Origin: an uncultured Lachnospiraceae bacterium
GTDB lineage: Bacteria > Bacillota > Clostridia > Lachnospirales > Lachnospiraceae
DNA length: 64,000 nt
Reading direction: 5' to 3'
NCBI GenBank assembly: GCA_910577045.1
Contig: CAJTLB010000002.1
Location: 124,001 to 188,000, forward strand
Shown here: in pieces, positions 25,701 through 34,955 of the stretch
Numbering within the stretch: the stretch's first letter is position 1
Layout: every line of letters starts with the position of its first letter
Position numbers and translations under genes: made by a program
The notes under the pieces: generated by a model
Told to the model about the DNA's origin: nothing
The model's database searches: none
Seen by the model: only the letters and a program-made list of their open reading frames with translations

Positions 25701-26537
25701 TTAAAAACCAGCAAAAAACCTAGCAAAATCTATAAACCAGTGCATACCTATTGCCATTTGCAGATTTTTCTTTTTCATTAACAGTGCCATAGGCAAACCA
25801 AAAAGCACGCTGCCCAATATGCTCATCACAACTGCCCAGCCAGGTGATTCTATAAATAAATCAGGGTAATGTAACAACTCATGTGGAATAACCAGCAAAA
25901 TATAAATACACATATTAAAAAAACGCTTTTTTGTTTTTCCGCGTAGTAAATAGTAAGCATATGATAAGAAAAAGAAACGAAATACTACTTCCTCTGCTAT
26001 CGCAGGCTTCAACGCAAAAACAGCAGAACTAAACACATTTCTTATACTTATTTGACGGCTTAATGAATAATACAATACATTCAAAACCGCTAATGGTATA
26101 GCAATAACTGCACCTAGAACAAAATATCGGATACTTCCAGCAATACTAATATGAATAGAAATGTTTTCCACATCCGCCAATTCATACAATCTACATGCCG
26201 CATAAAAAGCAGCCATCACACATAAGCTCGTTACAATACTATCTGCTGTCCTTGGGTCCCGGAACAATGAAACCATACATACTGATCCAAGGAACAAGGC
26301 TATAACTGCATGTTTCCACTGGAAATTCTTTGTCTTGGCAATATAATAAACCGCCAACAGTAAAATCAAAATCTCTGTCCAATTCCAGACTCTGGACATA
26401 AAATTATAATAATGTGGAGTAACTTCTAAAGGCAATACTATTCCAATTATGTAAAACAATATAAAGATACCAAAAAAAATATAGAGCATCCTCCCAGCAG
26501 AATATTCTTCTGCCAATTTTACTACATGCTTTTTCAT
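25701..26537 (-). CDS. CPBP family intramembrane glutamic endopeptidase
   Basis: 278 residues, about eight transmembrane helices. The CAAX/Abi signature is present: EEVVFRFFFLSYAYYLLRG (motif 1, EExxxR), HELLHYP (motif 2 region) and GMHWFIDFARFF (motif 3). Such proteases cleave membrane substrates or protect against bacteriocins. Ribosome site GGGGTAAAG before ATG 26537. Stands alone, next to a chrA remnant. Confidence 0.9.
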   Translation of the reverse strand: MKKHVVKLAEEYSAGRMLYIFFGIFILFYIIGIVLPLEVTPHYYNFMSRVWNWTEILILLLAVYYIAKTKNFQWKHAVIALFLGSVCMVSLFRDPRTADSIVTSLCVMAAFYAACRLYELADVENISIHISIAGSIRYFVLGAVIAIPLAVLNVLYYSLSRQISIRNVFSSAVFALKPAIAEEVVFRFFFLSYAYYLLRGKTKKRFFNMCIYILLVIPHELLHYPDLFIESPGWAVVMSILGSVLFGLPMALLMKKKNLQMAIGMHWFIDFARFFAGF

Positions 26538-26630
26538 CTTTACCCCCTTCTATTCCTGTTATATTTATTGCAATAAATAATCTACACAATTTTAGTGAAT
26601 CATAATATTCACTGACATTCTCCCCATTTC

Positions 26631-26735
26631 CTACACAACTGTGTTTCGTGTTTTGGCAATTTTTCCATCTTCAATCTTATAAACTTTATACTGCTCTGTA
26701 CCCACAAACTGTAAGAATAGATTTCCATTTTCCAT
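26631..26735 (-). pseudogene. C-terminal fragment of an unknown protein fused to the chrA remnant
   Basis: Frame without a start that ends at TAG 26631 and reads ENGNLFLQFVGTEQYKVYKI then EDGKIAKTRNTVV. It is joined, in a different frame, to the chrA fragment at about 26733, so it looks like the far side of a deletion. Confidence 0.4.
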
Positions 26736-26874
26736 CCATCAATTCATCTTCTGTGATCCACTTCTTCTTTTCAACACATTCATAATTCAACAAAGATAAC
26801 ATTGCATACCCACCACCAAACGTAAATGCCCCTATCCTGCCAAAAGTCAGAAATAAATCCATAATCTGTTTCAT
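26733..26874 (-). pseudogene. chrA: chromate transporter (ChrA) N-terminal remnant
   Basis: Begins MKQIMDLFLTFGRIGAFTFG and continues GGYAMLSLLNYECVEKKKW then ITEDELMD, the canonical ChrA N-terminus. After ELMD the similarity stops. A full ChrA domain needs about 180 residues or more, so only about 47 codons remain. The intact gene was cut by a deletion that joined it to the fragment at 26631-26735. Confidence 0.75.
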
Positions 26875-27274
26875 CTGTTTATCCTCTCCTTTTCTGTCAT
26901 ATAATGATACTATAATAAGTTAGTACCATGCAAAATTCAAGATTTATATTTTTCTAACCAGTTCATCTTCCACATACATCCTAGTTGTTATTTCCCACCA
27001 CCATTATAATCACATTTCTGACAATGCTGCATAGTATTTTTCGTATCCTCCTAGTGAGCCACTAATAAATTTCATAGTGGCAAAATTGGCTCCATAAAAG
27101 CTACTGCAAAATCCCTCTTATCCACAATTATTAGCAATATATTGGATTCAAATTTGATACAAGGTAAAGATACAGGCAACAGGTTAGTATTAGAAAATAT
27201 AAAAAATTTCTTTTCTTTTCTGGCAAAAGGATATATAATAAAACAATGACAGATCGAAATTTAGGAGTGATAAA
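26875..27274. other. intergenic gap
   Basis: 400 bases between the chrA remnant and the reductase gene. Short minus-strand open stretches with protein-like composition occur (for example VDKRDFAVAFMEPILPL near 27085-27135) but have stops and no starts; probably further decayed DNA. No RNA or repeat seen. Confidence 0.5.
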
Positions 27275-27955
27275 ATGGACAGACCTATTACAACATTGTT
27301 TATGCTAATGTCAGTTGATGGAAAAATAAGCACTGGCGCAACGGACGATTTAGATGTAGACAAAGATTTTCCCAAAATTACAGGGGTTAGCGAAGGCTTG
27401 CACCAATATTATGAAATAGAGCAAACAACAGATTTATGGACTCTCAATTCTGGTCGGGTTCAAGCCAAAATCGGCGTCAATACAAAGAAAATGCCAAATA
27501 GGACGCCCATATCTTTTGTAATAATAGATAACAAGCATTTGAATGAAAATGGCATACAGTATTTTTGTGCTTTATCAAAAAAATTTGTATTAATTACATC
27601 AAATGAAAAACACCCAGCATTTAATATAAAAGAAGATAATTTTCATATCATATATCAAAAAGAATTATCACTAGAAAATGCCCTTATAAAGCTTAAATCA
27701 GAATATGGCTGTGAAAGAATAACAATACAAACTGGTGGGACACTAAATGGCCTATTTCTTCGTGAAAAACTATTTGATTATGTTGATATTGTTGTTGCCC
27801 CAGTTTTGATTGGCGGCAAAGATACCTCCACTTTAATTGATGGTAAATCGTTGTTTTCACAAAAAGAATTGTCAAAATTAGGTGTTCTAAAACTTCAAGA
27901 ATGTATGGTTTTGGAGAACTCATATTTACGGTTGCGTTATAAGGTAATTCACTGA
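27275..27955 (+). CDS. RibD C-terminal/dihydrofolate reductase-fold protein
   Basis: 226 residues, cytoplasmic. RibD reductase-domain pattern: TTLFMLMSVDGKISTGATDD at the N-terminus, a Thr/Ser-Gly-Arg NADPH-type loop (WTLNSGRVQAKIG), the sheet segment ERITIQTGGTLNGLFLRE (GG.LN) and VDIVVAPVLIGGKDTSTL. Reduces a pyrimidine-like or pterin-like substrate with NADPH in relatives. Without RibD deaminase domain or rib genes nearby, it is more likely a resistance- or salvage-type reductase. TAGGAG before ATG 27275. The GNAT gene follows 30 bases on. Confidence 0.88.
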   Translation: MDRPITTLFMLMSVDGKISTGATDDLDVDKDFPKITGVSEGLHQYYEIEQTTDLWTLNSGRVQAKIGVNTKKMPNRTPISFVIIDNKHLNENGIQYFCALSKKFVLITSNEKHPAFNIKEDNFHIIYQKELSLENALIKLKSEYGCERITIQTGGTLNGLFLREKLFDYVDIVVAPVLIGGKDTSTLIDGKSLFSQKELSKLGVLKLQECMVLENSYLRLRYKVIH

Positions 27956-27984
27956 TAGTATGACAAACTTTAAGAAGGGATACC

Positions 27985-28425
27985 ATGTGTATGATTAGGG
28001 AAATAGTAAAAAACGATTTAGAAGGTTTATTAAGATTGTATATGCAGCTACATAATAATCCTATACCAGAAGAAACGGCTGAACTTTTGCAGATTTGGGA
28101 TGATATTTTTCAAGATAAAAATCATCATGTGGTTGTTGCTGAAGAAAATGGGGAAATCGTATCTTCTTGTGTCTGCGTTATCATTCCCAATATGACTCAC
28201 CACCAACAGCCATATGCTTTTATTGAAAATGTGATAACTGATGAAAAATTTAGAAAAAGAGGACTGGCAACACAATGTTTGAATTTTGCAAAAGAGATTG
28301 CCCTAAAAGAAAACTGCTATAAAATAATGTTGCTCACAAGCTCTAAGGAAAAAAGCACATTGAATTTTTACAGAAAGGCAGGGTATAACAGCGAAGACAA
28401 AACAGCATTTATTCAATGGATATAG
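27985..28425 (+). CDS. GNAT family N-acetyltransferase
   Basis: 146 residues. Acetyl-CoA fold: IREIVKNDLEGLLRLYMQLH, YAFIENVITDEKFRKRGLAT with the R-x-x-G-x-A loop, and NFYRKAGYNSEDKTAF at the end. Substrate unknown. AAGGGA precedes the tandem ATGs (27985, 27991); either may be used. Probably cotranscribed with the reductase 30 bases upstream. Confidence 0.9.
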   Translation: MCMIREIVKNDLEGLLRLYMQLHNNPIPEETAELLQIWDDIFQDKNHHVVVAEENGEIVSSCVCVIIPNMTHHQQPYAFIENVITDEKFRKRGLATQCLNFAKEIALKENCYKIMLLTSSKEKSTLNFYRKAGYNSEDKTAFIQWI

Positions 28426-28512
28426 AGTGGCAAAGGCAGAATCCATTTAAAACACAAACCACAAAATAATTTTTCAAACGAAGTATTACAAAAAAGCTTG
28501 ACTACGACAAAA

Positions 28513-29043
28513 TTATCTTCGTATATAAATTAAATCTACCATGCCATTATATGATTGTGTATTAAGTAATCTTAACTTAACCTTATGTTTCGTATTTTCA
28601 AAAAGCCGAATACCAGAGCCTAAAAGTATTGGAATTACAGTAATATAATAATAATCAATTAAATCCTCATTTATTAACTGCTGAACAATATTAGCCCCAC
28701 CACATATCCAAATATTTTTTCCATTTTCTTCTTTTAGTTTTTTTACCAAATCGGCAGGCTTTATATTTACAAACTGGATTTTTTCAGAAGAAGTATACCT
28801 ATTATGCGTAATTACATAAGTTGTAAAATTACTATATACCCACTCTTTAGGAGACAGTTCAGTAGCCACTTGATAATACGTATTCCAACCCATTACAACT
28901 GTATCAATATTCTTTACAAACTCAGAATAAGAATCCATATTCTCATTATTGTCACCTTGCCCCTCCAGCCAGTCAACACCACCCTTATTATCTGCAATAT
29001 ATCCATCAAGGCTCATCGCAATAAATAAACTAACTTTTCTCAT
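28513..29043 (-). CDS. dihydrofolate reductase family protein (RibD C-terminal type)
   Basis: 176 residues from ATG 29043 (MRKVSLFIAMSLDGYIAD), which has GGAGAG seven bases upstream; the frame extends to 29058 without support. Signature segments: VDTVVMGWNTYYQV, IWICGGANIVQQLINEDLID and ITVIPILLGSGIRLFE. NADPH-dependent reductase fold; this YwjB/YyaP-like group has no assigned substrate. Second such reductase within 2 kb, but only distantly similar and on the other strand. Confidence 0.9.
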   Translation of the reverse strand: MRKVSLFIAMSLDGYIADNKGGVDWLEGQGDNNENMDSYSEFVKNIDTVVMGWNTYYQVATELSPKEWVYSNFTTYVITHNRYTSSEKIQFVNIKPADLVKKLKEENGKNIWICGGANIVQQLINEDLIDYYYITVIPILLGSGIRLFENTKHKVKLRLLNTQSYNGMVDLIYIRR

Positions 29044-29190
29044 GTTTTTTCTCTCCAAACTTCAATTCATATTATATTACCTTTTTATTGGAAATAATAA
29101 AAGAAGTATACATGCCAATAAAATTTATAAAAAAAATCCCTAAAATAAGTAAAATTAGAATTATCCAGTTTCCTTTGCCTTCATATCATT

Positions 29191-29212
29191 GACAGGCGGT
29201 TTCCCGCCTGTC
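29191..29212. terminator. GC-rich hairpin after the alpha-glucosidase gene
   Basis: GACAGGCGG, four-base loop, CCGCCTGTC: a strong 9-bp stem just past the stop codon at 29234. No T-tract follows, so it may protect the 3' end or act as a weak terminator. Confidence 0.5.
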
Positions 29213-29233
29213 CGTCTAATTTATAACATTCAC

Positions 29234-30865
29234 TTAAGTCTCTATTAATTCACAAATAATTGCTTCATATGGGCGTAAACTTATATTTTCTAACAAAATT
29301 ACTGGTTCCTGTTTATAGTTTGATAAAATTACTTGGCCCTTAGCCGGATACATAAAATCAGTTGGGTTTCCATAAAAATTACATACAATTAACCATTTCT
29401 TATAATCCCATTCTCTTATATATGCAAAAACAGATTTATCTTCTGGGTAAAGAAGCTTAAAATTCCCATAAATCAAAATAGGCTCTTTTTTCCGAAGATA
29501 GATTAATTCTTTATAATAATAAAAAATGGAATCTTTATCTTCTAATGCTTTTTTAGCATTAATTTCCATATAGTTGGGGTTTACCCTATACCATGGGGTT
29601 CCTTCTGTAAAACCTGCCTCGTAGCCATCATTCCACTGCATCGGGGTTCTTGCATTATCTCTTGCTTTTGTAGAAATAGAGTTCATTATATCTTCTTCTT
29701 TATATCCCATTTGTTTCCGTTCATAATACATATTTCTAGATTCTACATCAGCCAAATCCTCTACACTTAACAATGGGCAATTTGTCATTCCTATTTCTTC
29801 TCCTTGATAAATATAAGGCGTCCCTTTCATCCCGTGCAGTATCGTTGCCAACATTTTAGCAGACTCTACCCTATACTCCTTATCATTCCCCCATCTGGAC
29901 ACAATCCTTGGAAGATCATGGTTATTCCAAAAAAGGCTATTCCACCCTTTTCCTTCTAATGCGTCCTGCCACTTTGCAAATACTTGTTTTAGTTGTTTTA
30001 ATTCAAGTGGCTTTAAATCCCACTTTGATTTTCCTGGAACTTGATCTAATAACATTTGCTCAAACTGGAAAATCATATCTAATTCTTTCCGTTCTGGGTC
30101 AGAATATAACCTTCCCTTTTCTATGTCTGCTCCCCAACATTCCCCTACTGTCACTAGATTTTTTTCTCCAAATGTCTCCCTATTCATCTCTTGAAGATAT
30201 TCATGAAGCCTTGGCCCATTTTCTTTAATTTCTTTATCAGGGACCTTCCCAATCATATCAATTACATCCATACGGAAACCGCCAATACCCATATCAATCC
30301 AATAATTCATGATTTTCCAGACCTCTTTACGTACTGCTTGGTTTTCCCAATTTAAGTCTGGCTGTTTTTTATGAAAAAAATGAAGATAATATTCTTTTGT
30401 TTCCTCCGAATATTCCCATGCGCTGCCGCCAAAACAAGACTCCAATTGGTTTGGCGGATTGCCTTTTTCACCTTTTCTCCAAATATAATACTCCCTATAT
30501 GGATTATCCTTTGACTGTTTCGCTTCTATAAACCAAGGATGTTCATCAGAAGTATGGTTCACAACCAAATCCATCATAATTTTAATACCACAATTTTCAC
30601 ATTCATCAATAAGTGCCTTCATCTCATCCATTGTGCCATATTCTGGTGATATTCCACAATAATCTGATATATCATACCCATTGTCTGCATTAGGAGAAGA
30701 ATACACAGGGCTTAACCATATTATATCAATGCCAAGTTCCTTTAAATACCATAATTTCGAACGAATCCCATTAATATCGCCAATCCCATCCCCATTACTA
30801 TCACAGAAGCTTCGTGGGTATATCTGGTACACAACACTTTTTTTCCACCATTTTTCCTTTATCAT
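29234..30865 (-). CDS. malL: alpha-glucosidase (GH13, oligo-1,6-glucosidase type)
   Basis: 543 residues, cytoplasmic. GH13 regions: VVYQIYPRSFCDSNGDGIGD, MMDLVVNHTSDEHPWF (region I), GFRMDVIDMIG with the nucleophile Asp (II), VGECWGAD with the acid/base Glu (III), NNHDLPRIVSRWG with the stabilising Asp (IV). The Val in MDLVVNHTSDEH is typical of alpha-1,6-acting glucosidases that split isomaltose-type oligosaccharides. Divergent from an AraC regulator 120 bases away, which probably induces it. No sugar transporter in the window. The gene symbol is a best match, not certain. Confidence 0.93.
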   Translation of the reverse strand: MIKEKWWKKSVVYQIYPRSFCDSNGDGIGDINGIRSKLWYLKELGIDIIWLSPVYSSPNADNGYDISDYCGISPEYGTMDEMKALIDECENCGIKIMMDLVVNHTSDEHPWFIEAKQSKDNPYREYYIWRKGEKGNPPNQLESCFGGSAWEYSEETKEYYLHFFHKKQPDLNWENQAVRKEVWKIMNYWIDMGIGGFRMDVIDMIGKVPDKEIKENGPRLHEYLQEMNRETFGEKNLVTVGECWGADIEKGRLYSDPERKELDMIFQFEQMLLDQVPGKSKWDLKPLELKQLKQVFAKWQDALEGKGWNSLFWNNHDLPRIVSRWGNDKEYRVESAKMLATILHGMKGTPYIYQGEEIGMTNCPLLSVEDLADVESRNMYYERKQMGYKEEDIMNSISTKARDNARTPMQWNDGYEAGFTEGTPWYRVNPNYMEINAKKALEDKDSIFYYYKELIYLRKKEPILIYGNFKLLYPEDKSVFAYIREWDYKKWLIVCNFYGNPTDFMYPAKGQVILSNYKQEPVILLENISLRPYEAIICELIET

Positions 30866-30984
30866 TTTATTTTACCTCGCCCTTGCTTTTATTTTATAGT
30901 TTTAGTATACTGTAGAAAAGCAAAAATTACTTGCATAATTTTATGGAATAATAACACAATTTTACGATATAGGAGTTGATACAT

Positions 30985-31860
30985 ATGGCACGTGCCTATC
31001 ACGAAGAAACCACTCACGGCACTTCTACCTTTCCTTTACAAGTATATTCCCACCATGACAAAGATGGATTTTATTTTGTATCACAACATTGGCATGAGGA
31101 ACTAGAATGGATATATGTAGAATATGGGATTCTTAATTTAACAATCCATGGGGATCCTTTTGTCTTAAATCCTGGGGATTTCTGTTTTATCAATTCTGGT
31201 GAGCTGCATGAAATTAAATCCATTGGAGAATCCCTGCACCACGCTATTGTCTTTAATCCCAATTTCTTAGATTTTGCAGTATATGACGCATGCCAGCACC
31301 ACTTTATCCGCCCAATTACAAATGGGAAATTATTATTCCCCACCTTCTGTTCTACCTTTTCACCAAATGATTTAGGGCAATTCCATTTCCATATCAAAGA
31401 AATTATAACACTTTACCATAGTTTTCCTGCATCTGCCTTTTTAAGTATTAAAATCCATATCCTACATATTATTGAACTATTTTTTCAGGGGAATTACCTG
31501 ATAGAAAATACAATTTCTACAAAAGGAAAAGAACCTTTAAATAACCTAAAAAAAGTTATTGAGTATATCCATATAAATTATTCCCAATTAATTTCCCTAC
31601 AAACTTTGTCTGATATATGTTTTATGAGCCCTAACTATTTTTGCCACTATTTTAAACAGGAAATCGGGAAAACCCCCATTCATTTTATTAATGAATACCG
31701 GATTGAAAAAGCTTGTGAGCTATTATTAGAATCTTCCCTTCCTATTTCCGAAATTTCCCTTTCTGTTGGGTTTGATAATTTTAGTTATTTTATACGTAAA
31801 TTCCGGGAATATAAAGGTGTTACCCCTAAAAAATATCGTTTGCTTCGCAATAACAGCTAA
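30985..31860 (+). CDS. AraC family regulator with cupin sensor
   Basis: 291 residues from ATG 30985; AGGAG lies nine bases upstream, so the in-frame TTG 30976 is not needed. N-terminal cupin (HWHEELEWIYVEYGILNLTI, GDFCFINSGELHEI) for sugar sensing, and C-terminal double helix-turn-helix (SLQTLSDICFMSPNYFCHYF, then EISLSVGFDNFSYFIRKFRE, GVTPKKYR). Divergent from the alpha-glucosidase gene, which it likely activates with an oligosaccharide signal. Confidence 0.93.
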   Translation: MARAYHEETTHGTSTFPLQVYSHHDKDGFYFVSQHWHEELEWIYVEYGILNLTIHGDPFVLNPGDFCFINSGELHEIKSIGESLHHAIVFNPNFLDFAVYDACQHHFIRPITNGKLLFPTFCSTFSPNDLGQFHFHIKEIITLYHSFPASAFLSIKIHILHIIELFFQGNYLIENTISTKGKEPLNNLKKVIEYIHINYSQLISLQTLSDICFMSPNYFCHYFKQEIGKTPIHFINEYRIEKACELLLESSLPISEISLSVGFDNFSYFIRKFREYKGVTPKKYRLLRNNS

Positions 31861-31895
31861 AAATTGTTACCCTGCTGCTCTTACTACCTCATCCT

Positions 31896-32414
31896 TTAGA
31901 TAAATATAAAACACCATTTACTGTAACAACCCACATATTTTTTAGAACATTCTTTTGCGGATAATTCCAGTGTATTCAATACCAAATCATATCCCTTTTG
32001 CGGATAAAGATACTCAAATGAAGCTTTTGCTGAACCCACATATCTGTCCTTACGCTCTTTTTCTCTTTTTTCTAATTCATTTAATGGACACATCACTTGA
32101 ATTTTAATTAATGTATATTCCTTTAATGTTTCTATTAATTGTTTATAAATACGCTCACTTGTAATTACATGATCAATAATAACTCCACGGCCAATTTTCA
32201 AAATGCTCAATACTTTTTGGCAAAGCATAGGGGATATTTCAAAAACATCATCTTCATAAATAGGCTTATTAACCGCCATACTCAAAAAATCATCAATAGA
32301 AATAACTACGTATTCTTCTTTTCTATTGTCTTTAATATACTTTTGTAATGCCTTTGCTAAAGTAGACTTCCCACTACTGGATGCTCCATTTAGCAAAATG
32401 ACTTTCAAAGACAT
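31896..32414 (-). CDS. P-loop kinase, chloramphenicol phosphotransferase-like
   Basis: 172 residues from ATG 32414 (MSLKVILLNG), preceded by GGAGG; the frame continues upstream without support. Walker A is GASSSGKST (NGASSSGKSTLAKAL), DDF in VVISIDDFLS acts as the catalytic Asp region, IIDHVITS follows, and a lid ELEKREKERKDRYVGSAKAS carries the arginines. This is the CPT-like/AAA kinase pattern, which phosphorylates small hydroxyl compounds including chloramphenicol. Antibiotic activity is not shown by sequence. Confidence 0.85.
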   Translation of the reverse strand: MSLKVILLNGASSSGKSTLAKALQKYIKDNRKEEYVVISIDDFLSMAVNKPIYEDDVFEISPMLCQKVLSILKIGRGVIIDHVITSERIYKQLIETLKEYTLIKIQVMCPLNELEKREKERKDRYVGSAKASFEYLYPQKGYDLVLNTLELSAKECSKKYVGCYSKWCFIFI

Positions 32415-32680
32415 AAATATTCCGCCTCCAACAATCCTAATTGTAATTTGATGATTTTTAAGGGAAATATTAGCTGTTATATTGCTATTAAAATCTCCGC
32501 TACCCCATGAAAACACTAAGTTTATTTCAGGTGGGCTTTCCTTTATATTATATCTTGTCATAAAATGTTATGAACCCTAATCAAAAAATAAAGAAAGCAA
32601 AATCATATAAAATAGTATAACACAAAACATATGGGAATTGATACATTTGTCGAAATGCTTTTCAAAAATCTATAAATTTC

Positions 32681-32721
32681 TTGACAAATATCATTTATAA
32701 TGATATAGTGAACATTGTTCA
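32681..32721 (+). promoter_or_regulatory. promoter and operators of the TetR gene
   Basis: -35 TTGACA (32681-32686), 17-base spacer, -10 TATAGT (32704-32709). Spacer holds the perfect palindrome ATATCATTTATAATGATAT (32688-32706); just past the -10 is a second palindrome TGAACATTGTTCA (32709-32721). Either is a good TetR site, suggesting autorepression. Confidence 0.8.
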
Positions 32722-32742
32722 ATATAAAAGGAGGGATATAAG

Positions 32743-33303
32743 ATGAATACCATCATCACTTCCAAAGAGTCTATTTTAGATATAAGCAGGAAGTTAGTTT
32801 CCAAACAAGGCTTACAAGCCATTAATATACGTGCTGTTGCTTCTGCTTGTGGTGTTTCCGTAGGCTCTATCTATAATTATTTTTCTTCCAAATCCGACTT
32901 AATAGCTGCCACTGTGGAAAGTATCTGGTGCGATATATTCCATTTTCCAGATAGCCAAACAGATTTTGATAACTTTTTAGATTGTGTACATTGGATATTT
33001 AGTAGTATAAAAAAAGGCAGCGAGGAATACCCTGGTTTTTTTACCTCCCACTCTATGCACTTTTTAGAAGATGACAAAACAAATAACCAGCAGCAAATGG
33101 CTCAATCATGGGAACATATACAAAAAAGCCTTTCCCATATTTTAAAAAAAGATAAAAATATTAGCCCATACGCTTTTAACGGAACCTTAACTGCTGAAAA
33201 ATTTGTAGATATTGTATTTTCCCTAATTATTTCTGCGCTTATACGCCAAAACTATGACGACAACGCAATTTTAGAACTTATTAGAACAATTATTTATAAA
33301 TAA
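32743..33303 (+). CDS. TetR family transcriptional regulator
   Basis: 186 residues. N-terminal helix-turn-helix (LVSKQGLQAINIRAVASACG, VSVGSIYNYFSSKSDLIAAT), then an all-helical ligand/dimer domain (DKNISPYAFNGTLTAEKFVD). Ribosome site AGGAGG before ATG 32743. The promoter carries two palindromes. A multispan membrane protein gene lies 75 bases downstream, probably in the same transcript, so the pair may form a sensor/effector unit. Confidence 0.93.
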   Translation: MNTIITSKESILDISRKLVSKQGLQAINIRAVASACGVSVGSIYNYFSSKSDLIAATVESIWCDIFHFPDSQTDFDNFLDCVHWIFSSIKKGSEEYPGFFTSHSMHFLEDDKTNNQQQMAQSWEHIQKSLSHILKKDKNISPYAFNGTLTAEKFVDIVFSLIISALIRQNYDDNAILELIRTIIYK

Positions 33304-33377
33304 TTGTTTTAAAATTGTAAAAACCTCAAAGCTATACGAAACTCTAAAACTATAAAAAATAAGAAAGGAAGAACACT

Positions 33378-34040
33378 ATGCAGGCTATTGTAGAAACTTT
33401 ATTTGATGCAATTTATTTAATTACTGTTATTACTCTTGGAATTATTATGATACGAAAAAGTAATGGAAGCAAACAATATCGCCTATTTGGCATTATGGCG
33501 GTCGTGCTTGGACTTGGCGATTCTTTCCATCTGGTTCCCCGTGCCGTTGCTTTATGTACCACTGGCCTAGAAAATTTTACCTACGCACTTGGCGTTGGGA
33601 AACTTATTACTTCTATTACAATGACTATTTTTTATATTCTTCTGTATTATGTATGGAGAAACCGCTACCATATACAAGGGAGAAACCATCTTACTTTTAT
33701 TGTATATATTTTATCTGCGTTTCGTATACTTTTATGCCTTTTCCCACAAAACGGCTGGTTACATACAAATCCACCACTAAGTTGGGGAATTTACCGTAAT
33801 ATTCCTTTTGCATTATTGGGATTACTAATTATTATTCTATTCTTCCAAGAAGCAAAAACACAAAAAGACAAAGCGTTCCAATGGATGTGGCTAACCATTG
33901 TACTTAGTTTTGGTTTTTATATTCCAGTAGTGCTATGGGCAGATATAATTCCAATTATTGGTATGCTTATGATTCCAAAAACCTGTGCCTATGTATGGAC
34001 TGTTTTTATTGGTTACTGGTCAATGCGCAAACAACTATAA
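33378..34040 (+). CDS. multispan membrane protein cotranscribed with TetR
   Basis: 220 residues with about seven transmembrane helices. Recognisable stretches: MAVVLGLGDSFHLVPRAVAL with Asp and His inside helix 2, WRNRYHIQGRNH on the inside, and GLLIIILFFQEAK. Charged residues within helices (DSFH) suggest a binding or catalytic role. I do not recognise the family. It may be the target of the TetR regulator just upstream. AAGGAAGAACAC precedes ATG 33378. Confidence 0.75.
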   Translation: MQAIVETLFDAIYLITVITLGIIMIRKSNGSKQYRLFGIMAVVLGLGDSFHLVPRAVALCTTGLENFTYALGVGKLITSITMTIFYILLYYVWRNRYHIQGRNHLTFIVYILSAFRILLCLFPQNGWLHTNPPLSWGIYRNIPFALLGLLIIILFFQEAKTQKDKAFQWMWLTIVLSFGFYIPVVLWADIIPIIGMLMIPKTCAYVWTVFIGYWSMRKQL

Positions 34041-34112
34041 TGCTTATACGATTTTATTTTTTTATTATAGTGTATAATATACTATAAAAAATATAAAAGG
34101 AAAGGAAGAAAA

Positions 34113-34772
34113 ATGTTAAAAGCTATTATTTTTGATTTTGACTATACATTAGGCGATTCAACCGATGGTATTGTTTTAAGCGTAAACTATGCTTTAGAGA
34201 AGCTCGGTTTTAAAAGAAAAAATAAGGAAGAAATCAGGAAAACTATTGGTTTATCTTTAAAAGATACATATTCTGCACTAACAGGAAAAAGCGATAAAGA
34301 AGCTGGCCCCTTCCTAAAATATTTTAAGGAAAAAGCTGATCAAGTTATGGTAGAAAATACAATATTGTATAGTGATGTAAAAGAAGTCCTTCAGGAATTA
34401 AAAAAAGAAGGCTATAAAATTGGAATTGTAACGAATAAATTTCGTTATAGAATTGAACAGATTTTAATTTGGCAACACGCATCTACATTAATTGATTTAA
34501 TTATTGGTTCGGAAGATGTAAAAATAGAAAAACCTAACCCAGAAGGCTTACTTTGGGCAATCCGCCATTTACAACTTAAAAAAGATGAGATTCTCTATAT
34601 TGGAGACAGCCTTGTTGATGCAAAGACTGCTGAAAATGCAGAAGTGGATTTTGTAGCTGTATTAACTGGGACTACTACCGCAGACGAATTTCAATTATAC
34701 AAAAATGTCTTTATAGGTAAAAACCTAAAAGATATTCTTTCTTTTATTACTACGCATAAAATTTTATCTTAA
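34113..34772 (+). CDS. HAD family hydrolase (phosphoglycolate phosphatase-like)
   Basis: 219 residues, cytoplasmic. Motif I FDFDYTLGDSTDG (nucleophile Asp, general acid Asp), motif II GIVTNKFR, motif III lysine in EKPNPEGL, motif IV YIGDSLVDAKTAENA. Small helical cap after motif I, as in Gph/PpaX/pyrophosphatase-type phosphatases. Substrate not certain. GGAAAGGAAG precedes ATG 34113. Confidence 0.92.
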   Translation: MLKAIIFDFDYTLGDSTDGIVLSVNYALEKLGFKRKNKEEIRKTIGLSLKDTYSALTGKSDKEAGPFLKYFKEKADQVMVENTILYSDVKEVLQELKKEGYKIGIVTNKFRYRIEQILIWQHASTLIDLIIGSEDVKIEKPNPEGLLWAIRHLQLKKDEILYIGDSLVDAKTAENAEVDFVAVLTGTTTADEFQLYKNVFIGKNLKDILSFITTHKILS

Positions 34773-34955
34773 TTATATTAGATTTTCCATTATTCTTAAT
34801 ATTACAAAAGAACCAAAACCTAAAACAAATATTTGCCTAATTTTTATATAATCTGCTATTCCACAAACCTTACAAGACAAATTAGTGCAAACACAGACAG
34901 GACTTTCCTAGTACTATTCGCTATAATCAATAATATACAGGGAGGAATAAATAAC

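Noticed and set aside
27275..29043. Riboflavin synthesis locus
   Set aside because: Only the RibD reductase-like fold is present, on opposite strands; no deaminase domain, other rib genes or FMN riboswitch.
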